Part shown: piece by piece, positions 1 to 5,619 of the stretch | How positions within the stretch are numbered: position 1 is the first letter of the stretch | Layout: every line of letters begins with the position of its first letter | Assembly (NCBI GenBank): GCA_012274205.1 | Contig: JAAOZY010000159.1 | Span: forward strand, 1-10,091 | DNA: 10,091 nt | Reading direction: 5' to 3' | DNA from: Betaproteobacteria bacterium | GTDB lineage: Bacteria > Pseudomonadota > Gammaproteobacteria > Burkholderiales > SG8-39 | The notes under the pieces: model-generated | What the model saw: the letters and a program-made list of their open reading frames with translations, nothing else | Database searches by the model: none | What the model was told of the DNA's origin: nothing | Position numbers and translations under genes: made by a program

Positions 1-693
1 GAAGACCAGTTTGCACTGCTCGGCGGTCTGCTGCCCGGATACACTTGCGTCGAAGGGATAGCGACGAACGTCCTCGGCGCCGACGGCAGACGCAGCCAGT
101 TCGGCAATCTGATTCTCACGCGCTACCCGGTTATCCAGGTGTTCGCGCACCTGCTGCCGTGGCCGGCGGATGCGTCGGTGCCGAGCATGCAGCGCGTCGC
201 GCTCGAGGTGGTGCTCGCCGCGCCCTTCGGGCCCTTGCGCGTGACCACCACCCACCTCGAATATTATTCGGAGATGCAGCGCCGGCAGCAGGTGAACCGG
301 CTGCGCGAGCTGCACGCCGAGGCCGCGGAGCACCGCGGGGACCGCAACCACTCCCAGAAAGAGGGCGGACCGTTCCAGACCACGCCGCGGCCGGGCTCGG
401 CCATCCTTACCGCCGATTTCAACTTCCGCGCCGATGATGCGCTGCGCGCGCGCATCGCCGCGCCCTACAGCGACGCTACGCCCGCATACCGCGACGCCTG
501 GCAGTTGCGCCACGGCGAACGGCCGCATGACCACACCATAGGCGTGCACGACCGCGAGCAGTGGCCCGAGGCGTTCACCTGCGACTTCATTTTCGTCACC
601 GAGGATATCGCCGGCCGCGTCGAGGACGTGGCGGTGAACCTGGACACCGACGCTTCCGATCACCAGCCGGTGCTGCTGCGGCTGCGCGATTAG
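1..693 (+). CDS. Endonuclease/exonuclease/phosphatase (EEP) family protein, 5' truncated
   Basis: The frame is open from the first base to the TAG at 691-693, giving 230 visible residues and no start codon, so the N-terminus lies outside the window. Several EEP-fold (DNase I-like) signatures are visible: FGNLILTRYPV near residues 38-48, TTHLEYY near 83-89, TADFNF with the Asp139/Asn141 pair that corresponds to the family GDxN site, DFIFV near 197-201, and the terminal S-D-H triad at 219-221 (Asp220 and His221 would be catalytic). Family members are metal-dependent phosphodiesterases or phosphatases of about 250-280 residues, so roughly 30-50 residues are probably missing, including the usual N-x-E metal site. 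The substrate cannot be told from sequence. The MFS gene begins 11 nt downstream on the same strand, so the two may be cotranscribed. Confidence 0.9.
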   Translation, partial: EDQFALLGGLLPGYTCVEGIATNVLGADGRRSQFGNLILTRYPVIQVFAHLLPWPADASVPSMQRVALEVVLAAPFGPLRVTTTHLEYYSEMQRRQQVNRLRELHAEAAEHRGDRNHSQKEGGPFQTTPRPGSAILTADFNFRADDALRARIAAPYSDATPAYRDAWQLRHGERPHDHTIGVHDREQWPEAFTCDFIFVTEDIAGRVEDVAVNLDTDASDHQPVLLRLRD

Positions 694-704
694 CACGGGC
701 CGGC

Positions 705-1943
705 ATGAGCGACGGCCGCTGGATCGCATTGCTGTGCACGGCGCGCGCCGGTTTCGCGCTGATTTTCGTCGCCTATTCGGCCTCGCTCGGCTTGCTCAAA
801 CAGGACTGGGGTCTGTCTTCGGCGCAGGCGGGACTGATCCAGTCGGCCTGGCATGCAGGCTACCTGGTATCGCTGTTCGCCGTCGGCTTTCTCGCCGACC
901 GCTACGGCGCCAAGCGCACGTTTCTTGCGGCCAGCATCGCCGCCTGCGCGAGCGGCCTTGCGTTTGCGCTGTTCGCCAAGGGCTTCGCCTCCGCGCTGCT
1001 GCTGCACGGCCTCGCGGGGCTGTGCTCGGGCGGGTCGTATACGCCCGGCCTGACGCTGGTGGCCGAACGGTTCCCCGCCATGCGCCGCGGGCGCGCGATG
1101 GGCTATTACCTCGCAGCCGCATCGCTCGGCTACGCGCTGTCGCTGTGGCTCTCCAGCGTGCTGGTCGTCAGTTCCGGCTGGCGCACGGCGCTCGTCGCCT
1201 GCGCGCTCGGTCCGGTCGCGGCGAGCGTACTCGCCGCCTGGGTGCTGCGCGGCACGCGCAACCTGGTGCATGCCGCGGGCTACGCGAATCCCATGCGCGC
1301 GCTGGCCGAAGTGTGGCGCAACAAACCCGCGATGCTCGCGGTCTGGGCCTACGTGTTCCATTCCTGGGAACTGCTTGGCATGTGGGCCAGGCTGCCGACC
1401 TATCTCGGCGTGGTGCTTGCGTACGGGCACGCGGGCGGCACCGGCGCGGCCGGCCTTGGCATCGCGTTTGCGGCGCTCACTTATTTTCTGAGCACGGTGG
1501 GCAGCATAGGCGGCGGCGTGCTCTCCGATCGCTGGGGGCGCACCGCGGTCATTCTGCTGATGTCGCTCGCGAGCCTCGTTTGTTCCTTTACGTTCGGCTG
1601 GCTGATCGCCGCGCCGGCCTGGATCGTGGTCGCCGTGGCCATCGCCTACAACCTCACGGCGATCGGCGACTCCTCGGTCTATTCCACCGCGCTGACCGAA
1701 CTCGTTCCCAGCCATTGCCTGGGCGCAGCCTGGGCGCTGCGCTCGGTGCTGGGCTTCGGCTTCGGCGCAATCAGCCCTTGGGCATTCGGCCTGGTGCTCG
1801 ATCTGGAGGGCGGCGTGCGCACGGACGCGGCCTGGGGCTGGGCCTGGACTGCGCTCGGCGTGGGCGCGATGCTGGGCCCGATCGCCACGCTGCGCCTGCG
1901 CGCGCTGCGCGAGAGCACGCAGATGGCGGGGGGAAAACGCTGA
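705..1943 (+). CDS. Major facilitator superfamily (MFS) transporter
   Basis: This is a 412-residue, strongly hydrophobic protein of normal MFS length (about 12 transmembrane helices expected), placed in the inner membrane. The MFS motif A in the loop between helices 2 and 3 is clear: GFLADRYGAKR at residues 61-71. A matching copy in the second half, GGVLSDRWGRT at 270-280, shows the expected two-fold pseudo-symmetry. The ATG at 705 was chosen because the protein then opens with MSDGRW directly before helix 1, and because it lies just after the preceding TAG at 693. An in-frame extension upstream would run through the end of the EEP gene. The ribosome site is weak (GC-rich, no clear AGGAG). 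The substrate is not identifiable; a small organic or inorganic anion carrier would be usual for this type. The gene converges on the hydrolase at 1998. Confidence 0.92.
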   Translation: MSDGRWIALLCTARAGFALIFVAYSASLGLLKQDWGLSSAQAGLIQSAWHAGYLVSLFAVGFLADRYGAKRTFLAASIAACASGLAFALFAKGFASALLLHGLAGLCSGGSYTPGLTLVAERFPAMRRGRAMGYYLAAASLGYALSLWLSSVLVVSSGWRTALVACALGPVAASVLAAWVLRGTRNLVHAAGYANPMRALAEVWRNKPAMLAVWAYVFHSWELLGMWARLPTYLGVVLAYGHAGGTGAAGLGIAFAALTYFLSTVGSIGGGVLSDRWGRTAVILLMSLASLVCSFTFGWLIAAPAWIVVAVAIAYNLTAIGDSSVYSTALTELVPSHCLGAAWALRSVLGFGFGAISPWAFGLVLDLEGGVRTDAAWGWAWTALGVGAMLGPIATLRLRALRESTQMAGGKR

Positions 1944-1947
1944 GATC

Positions 1948-1963
1948 CGCCTGGATTCAGGCG
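1948..1963. terminator. Small hairpin between convergent MFS and hydrolase genes
   Basis: A perfect 6-bp inverted repeat, CGCCTG-GATT-CAGGCG, lies in the 54-bp gap between the two convergent stop codons. It sits where a shared bidirectional terminator would be expected, but no T-run follows on either side. Intrinsic termination is therefore doubtful; the hairpin could instead protect 3' ends. Confidence 0.3.
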
Positions 1964-1997
1964 TGCTTGCCTGCGGGCCGATCCAGCCCTGGCACCA

Positions 1998-2789
1998 TCA
2001 CTGCAGAAATCCCACCAGCGCATCGAGCACTTCGTCCGGCTTCTCGCCCATCATGTTGTGCCCGCTGCCCTCGATCATGACCGTGCGCGCGCCCTTGACC
2101 GACTGCGCGAACGCCTGCGCCGAGCGCGCCGGGGTCATGGCGTCGCGCCGCGCGATTACGAACAGCGCGGGGCAGTCCAATTTCGCCGCCGCGTCGGCGC
2201 CGCCGGCATAGGCGTTGCAGGCGGCGAAATCGGTGTGCATCACGCCGCGTTTCTGCCGCTGCATCAGGCGCAGGTTCTCGCCGATTACCCAGAACCCGGG
2301 TCCGGGGTTGTTCGGGTACTGCGCATAGGCCAGGTGGGACCAGATGTTGACCATGTCCTGCGCCGCCGGCTCGTTGTTCTTCGTCGCATCCAGCAGCGCG
2401 TCCGACACTTTCATCGGATACGCGGTGGCGAGCAGGGCGATTTTCGCCACGCGCGCGCGATGGCGCGCGGCGCATTCCAGCGCGATCAGCGAACCCATGC
2501 TGTGGCCGACCAGCGCGGCCTGCTTCGCGCCGGCCGCGGCCAGCGCGCCCGCGACCCAGTCGGCCAGGTCCTCGACGCGCGCGAGCGCGGGGCCCGCGCT
2601 GCGGCCGTGGCCGGGAAGGTCGAGCGCGAGCACGCCGTAGCCGTGGTGGGCGAGATAGCGGCTCTGCAGGATCCACACGCTGTGGTCGCACTGCGCGCCG
2701 TGCACGAACGCCACCGTGGGCAGGCCCGCATCGAAGGCCTTGCCGCCGGTGTAGGCGTAGGCCTGCTTGCCGTTCACGTCGAATTGCAT
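1998..2789 (-). CDS. Alpha/beta fold hydrolase
   Basis: This 263-residue protein has the size and motifs of a single-domain alpha/beta hydrolase. An oxyanion-type HG pair is at residues 30-31 (FVHGAQCD) and the DLPGHGRS loop is at 57-64. The nucleophile elbow GHSMG holds Ser97. The acid is most likely Asp216 (VIARRDAMTP), and the base is His244 in GSGHNMM, so the Ser-Asp-His triad appears complete. No signal peptide is seen, so it should be cytoplasmic. The family covers esterases, C-C bond hydrolases, epoxide hydrolases and lactonases, and the sequence does not fix the substrate. The ATG at 2789 lies 10 nt after the metY stop with only a G-rich stretch as ribosome site, which suggests cotranscription and possible translational coupling with metY. 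It is shorter than the related-fold homoserine acetyltransferase MetX and should not be taken for it. Confidence 0.9.
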   Translation of the reverse strand: MQFDVNGKQAYAYTGGKAFDAGLPTVAFVHGAQCDHSVWILQSRYLAHHGYGVLALDLPGHGRSAGPALARVEDLADWVAGALAAAGAKQAALVGHSMGSLIALECAARHRARVAKIALLATAYPMKVSDALLDATKNNEPAAQDMVNIWSHLAYAQYPNNPGPGFWVIGENLRLMQRQKRGVMHTDFAACNAYAGGADAAAKLDCPALFVIARRDAMTPARSAQAFAQSVKGARTVMIEGSGHNMMGEKPDEVLDALVGFLQ

Positions 2790-2799
2790 CGAACGCCCC

Positions 2800-4101
2800 C
2801 TATTTGCCGGTCTTTTGCGACGCGCGCAGGCCGTTGCCGAGGTCTTCGATCAGGTCGTCCGCGTCCTCGAGTCCGATCGAAAGCCGCATCGTGCCCGCGG
2901 TGATGCCAGCCGCCTCGAGCGCGGCTTCGTCCATGCGAAAGTGCGTGGTGCTCGCCGGGTGGATCACCAGCGACTTGGCGTCGCCGACATTGGCCAGGTG
3001 CGAAAAAATCTTCAGCGCCTCGACGAAGCGCTGGCCGGCGGCGCGGTCGCCTTTCACCGAAAAGCTGAACACCGCGCCGCAGCCGCGCGGCAGCAGGCGC
3101 TTGGCGAGTTCGTAGTCCGGATGCTCGGGCAGTTCCGGGTAGGACACCGATTCGACTGCGGGATGCTTGACCAGGAACTCGACCACTTTGCGCGTGTTGG
3201 CGACGTGGCGCGCCATGCGCAGCGGCAGTGTCTCCACGCCCTGCAGGATCTGGAATGCCGTGGCCGGGCTCATGCAGGCGCCGAAATCGCGCAAGCCCTC
3301 GCGCCGCGCCCGCAGCGCGAACGGCGCGACGGTCGACTCCTCCGAAAAATTCATGCCGTGAAAGCCTTCGTACTCGCCGGTCAGCTCGGGAAACTTGCCC
3401 GAGCCGAGCCAGTCGAAGTTGCCGCCGTCGACGAGCACCCCGCCGATGGCGACGCCGTGTCCGCCGAGGAACTTGGTGGCGGAGTGATAGAGCAGGTTCG
3501 CGCCGTGATCGAAGGGCTTCAACAGATAGGGCGTGGTGAAGGTCGAATCCACCATCAGCGGCAGGCCGTGCTCGTGCGCGATCTCGGCTACCTTCGGAAT
3601 GTCTAGCACGTCCAGGCCGGGATTGCCCAGCGTCTCAGCGAACAGCGCCTTGGTATTGGGTCGGATCGCGGCGCGCCAGGCATCGAGCTCGCGCGGGCGA
3701 ACGAACGTGGTCTCAACGCCGAAGCGCGGCAGGGTGTAGTGCAGCAGGTTGTGCGAGCCGCCGTAGAGCGCGCCCGAGGACACGATGTGCGAACCGGCGC
3801 CGGCGATGGTGGCGAGGCCCAGGTGCAGCGCGGCCTGGCCGCTGGCGGTGGCGATGCCCGCGACGCCGCCCTCGAGCGCGGCGATCCGCTCCTCCAGCAC
3901 CGCGTTGGTCGGGTTGGAGATGCGCGAATACACATGGCCGGCGCGCTCCATGTTGAACAGCGCCGCGGCGTGGTCCGAGTCGCGAAATACGAAGGAGGTG
4001 GTGAAATAAATCGGCGTGGCGCGCGCCCCGGTGTGCGGGTCGGGCGCCTGGCCGGCGTGCAGGCTGAGGGTGTCGAAGCCCAGATACTTCGGTTGTGCCA
4101 T
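2800..4101 (-). CDS. metY: O-acetylhomoserine sulfhydrylase / aminocarboxypropyltransferase
   Basis: This is a PLP-dependent enzyme of the Cys/Met metabolism family. It makes homocysteine from O-acetylhomoserine and sulfide in the cytoplasm, the direct sulfhydrylation route to methionine. At 433 residues it has the usual length for MetY and is longer than cystathionine gamma-synthase types (about 380-400). Visible landmarks are the N-terminal LSLHAGQ..DPHTGARATPIY segment, YSRISNPT near residues 58-65, the SGQAAL PLP-phosphate loop near 87, Asp185 in VDST (pyridine-nitrogen contact), and the Schiff-base Lys210 in HSATKFLGGHG. I chose the ATG at 4101 over one 14 codons upstream because a near-ideal AGGAGG lies 4 nt before it and family proteins begin close to this point. 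The hydrolase gene follows 10 nt downstream. No metX is visible in the window. Confidence 0.95.
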   Translation of the reverse strand: MAQPKYLGFDTLSLHAGQAPDPHTGARATPIYFTTSFVFRDSDHAAALFNMERAGHVYSRISNPTNAVLEERIAALEGGVAGIATASGQAALHLGLATIAGAGSHIVSSGALYGGSHNLLHYTLPRFGVETTFVRPRELDAWRAAIRPNTKALFAETLGNPGLDVLDIPKVAEIAHEHGLPLMVDSTFTTPYLLKPFDHGANLLYHSATKFLGGHGVAIGGVLVDGGNFDWLGSGKFPELTGEYEGFHGMNFSEESTVAPFALRARREGLRDFGACMSPATAFQILQGVETLPLRMARHVANTRKVVEFLVKHPAVESVSYPELPEHPDYELAKRLLPRGCGAVFSFSVKGDRAAGQRFVEALKIFSHLANVGDAKSLVIHPASTTHFRMDEAALEAAGITAGTMRLSIGLEDADDLIEDLGNGLRASQKTGK

Positions 4102-4104
4102 GGG

Positions 4105-4111
4105 TCCTCCT
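4105..4111 (-). promoter_or_regulatory. Shine-Dalgarno site of metY
   Basis: On the minus strand the sequence reads AGGAGGACCCATG, a strong ribosome site that decides the metY start at 4101 in preference to the upstream ATG at 4143. Confidence 0.8.
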
Positions 4112-4124
4112 GAAGATCCGGCCG

Positions 4125-4130
4125 ATTCTA
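4125..4130 (-). promoter_or_regulatory. Possible -10 element upstream of metY
   Basis: The minus strand reads TAGAAT about 14 nt before the metY ribosome site. This would give a short leader of roughly 15-20 nt. The -35 region at 17-bp spacing (TCGGTC, about 4148-4153) is poor, so the call rests on the -10 and its position alone. Confidence 0.35.
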
Positions 4131-4246
4131 TCAGGATGTCCAAGGGGGACCGATCGCGTGTCCGTGCGGCCTCCCATCAAGCTGCGGCATCGCGCATCGC
4201 TACCACGGCAGCCAGATCTCGGCCAGTGCGCGGGCGCCGCGCGCCG

Positions 4247-4936
4247 CTATTTCGCGCCGGCCTTGGCCGCCTGTTCCTGCGCGAGCATTTCCTGGCGCGC
4301 CTTCTTCAGCACCTCAGCCACCGGGGCATGGCCCATTTTCAAAGCCAGTTCGACTGCGCTCTCGCCGTCCTTGCTCAGCTGGGCCGCGTTGGCGCCATTG
4401 CGCAGGAACACCTCGACCATCTGCGCATTGCCGCGCATGGCGGCGTACTGCAGCGGCGTGTAGCCGTTGTCGCTGAGCACGTTCGGATCGAAATTCATCG
4501 ACAGGATTTTCTGAGCGTACACGAGGTTGTCCTTTTCGATCGCATAGAACATCGCCTTGACGCCTTCCGGGCTCTTCTCGCGCGGCTTGGCCTCGAGGCC
4601 GGTAGGCAGGATACTGACGACGTAGTTGATCAGCGAGATGCCGACCATGGCGATCAAGGCGATGATCAGCGGCAGCTTGGAGATTCCCAGGGTGTCGGAC
4701 CAGCTGTCGGTGACGTTGGCCCCGATCACCAGCAGGGCCACCATGATGAAGAATGCGAACTTGAGGTACAGGAACAGCGCGATCACCAGCAGGATGCCGA
4801 GGATGGCCGCGATGTAGTTGCGGTTGATGCTCAGCTGGTCGGCGATCTCCGCCGGCAGCAGCGCGAAGATCGTGGCGAGTCCGACCAGACCGACCAGCGC
4901 CCATTCTTTGTATTTTCTTGCCTGCAGAAAGTCCAT
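4247..4936 (-). CDS. Membrane protein with C-terminal ankyrin-repeat domain
   Basis: This is a 229-residue protein of unknown function. The first half is hydrophobic, with about four likely membrane segments: near residues 12-28, 41-58, 59-73 and 88-110. The second half (about 120-205) is soluble and ankyrin-like. The best repeat is NGYTPLQYAAMRGN at 157-170, running on to VEVFLRNGANAA. It is preceded by a degenerate unit (AMFYAIEKDNLVYAQKIL) and followed by another (SAVELALKMGHAPVAEVL). The C-terminus is a charged, Ala/Gln/Lys-rich helix. Ankyrin repeats mediate protein-protein contact, so this is plausibly a membrane-anchored interaction platform with the repeats on the cytoplasmic side; topology was not tested. 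The ATG at 4936 has a strong GGAGGA 4 nt upstream. It is transcribed divergently from greB, with a 102-bp gap to the greB start. I do not recognise a named family for the N-terminal half. Confidence 0.85.
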   Translation of the reverse strand: MDFLQARKYKEWALVGLVGLATIFALLPAEIADQLSINRNYIAAILGILLVIALFLYLKFAFFIMVALLVIGANVTDSWSDTLGISKLPLIIALIAMVGISLINYVVSILPTGLEAKPREKSPEGVKAMFYAIEKDNLVYAQKILSMNFDPNVLSDNGYTPLQYAAMRGNAQMVEVFLRNGANAAQLSKDGESAVELALKMGHAPVAEVLKKARQEMLAQEQAAKAGAK

Positions 4937-4940
4937 GACT

Positions 4941-4946
4941 TCCTCC
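4941..4946 (-). promoter_or_regulatory. Shine-Dalgarno site of the membrane-ankyrin gene
   Basis: The minus strand reads GGAGGA-AGTC-ATG, which supports the start at 4936. Confidence 0.75.
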
Positions 4947-4988
4947 GCTTAGCGATGGTGTTTGGGGGGGATGGCAAACAGGCGCTAG

Positions 4989-4994
4989 TATAAT
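4989..4994 (+). promoter_or_regulatory. greB promoter, -10 element
   Basis: A perfect TATAAT lies 44 nt before the greB GTG, placing the transcript start near 5001 with a leader of about 37 nt. The -35 is not clear: TTTGGG at 4961-4966 would need a 22-bp spacer, longer than the 17 bp optimum. On the opposite strand the same bases contain TATACT (4987-4992), so divergent -10 elements for greB and the ankyrin gene could overlap here. Confidence 0.55.
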
Positions 4995-5038
4995 CCAACC
5001 ATTGAAACGGCAGTTTGAAGCAGGAGCCGGGAGAGCCA

Positions 5039-5593
5039 GTGAGCAAGGCATTCACCAGGGAGCCGGACGGCGCGGACGAGGAGGACTTCGCCCCCGAGGC
5101 GCAGCAGCCGCAGGGGGTGAAGAATTACATCACGCCGGCGGGTTACGCGCGCCTGCAGGCCGAGCTGAAGCAGCTGCTCGACGTGGAGCGCCCCGAGACC
5201 GTCAACGTCGTGCACTGGGCGGCCTTGAACGGCGATCGCTCGGAGAACGGCGACTACATCTACGGCAAGAAGCGCCTGCGCGAAATCGACCGGCGCATCC
5301 GTTTCCTGATCAAGCGCCTGGAGATCGCCGAGGTGGTGGATTCCAGCGGCCAGGAGCAGGACCAGGTGTTTTTTGGCGCCACGGTAAGCGTGCGCGACGG
5401 CGCTGGGGAAGTGCGCACTTTGAGCATCGTCGGCATGGACGAGGTCGACCCGGCGCGCGGGCGCGTGAGCTGGATCTCGCCCATCGCGCGCGCGCTGCTC
5501 AAGGCACGCGAGGGCGACACGGTGACGCTGCGCACGCCCACCGGCGTCGAACAGCTGGAAGTCGAGCAAATCCGCTACGACGAGCTGCCATAG
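5039..5593 (+). CDS. greB: Transcription elongation factor GreB
   Basis: GreB enters the secondary channel of stalled, backtracked RNA polymerase and stimulates cleavage of the extruded 3' RNA so that transcription can resume. The 184-residue product has the Gre layout: an N-terminal antiparallel coiled coil (about residues 30-105) and a C-terminal FKBP-like domain (about 110-184). The coiled-coil tip reads NGDRSENGDY; Asp66 and Glu69 match the two acidic residues of the Gre tip that coordinate the catalytic metal. SWISPIARALLKAREGD is the conserved C-terminal block and is characteristic of Gre factors. GreB rather than GreA is indicated by the GDRSENGDYIYGKKRLREID signature. The GTG at 5039 was chosen because it gives V-S-K-A-F-T-R-E, the usual GreB start, with GGGAGAG 3 nt upstream. 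A TTG at 5015 is in frame but would add eight unusual residues. The gene stands alone and converges on the M16 gene. Confidence 0.95.
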   Translation: MSKAFTREPDGADEEDFAPEAQQPQGVKNYITPAGYARLQAELKQLLDVERPETVNVVHWAALNGDRSENGDYIYGKKRLREIDRRIRFLIKRLEIAEVVDSSGQEQDQVFFGATVSVRDGAGEVRTLSIVGMDEVDPARGRVSWISPIARALLKAREGDTVTLRTPTGVEQLEVEQIRYDELP

Positions 5594-5619
5594 CCTGCGC
5601 GGCGCCTGGCTGTCGGGTA

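Noticed and set aside
690..1715. A 341-codon minus-strand open frame opposite the MFS gene
   Set aside because: Its composition (Arg/Gly/Glu/His-rich) is that of an antisense shadow, while the plus strand encodes a clear MFS protein with both motif A copies.
1998..2789. Hydrolase as homoserine O-acetyltransferase (MetX), given its metY neighbour
   Set aside because: At 263 residues it is far shorter than MetX (about 370-380) and its motifs are those of a generic small alpha/beta hydrolase.
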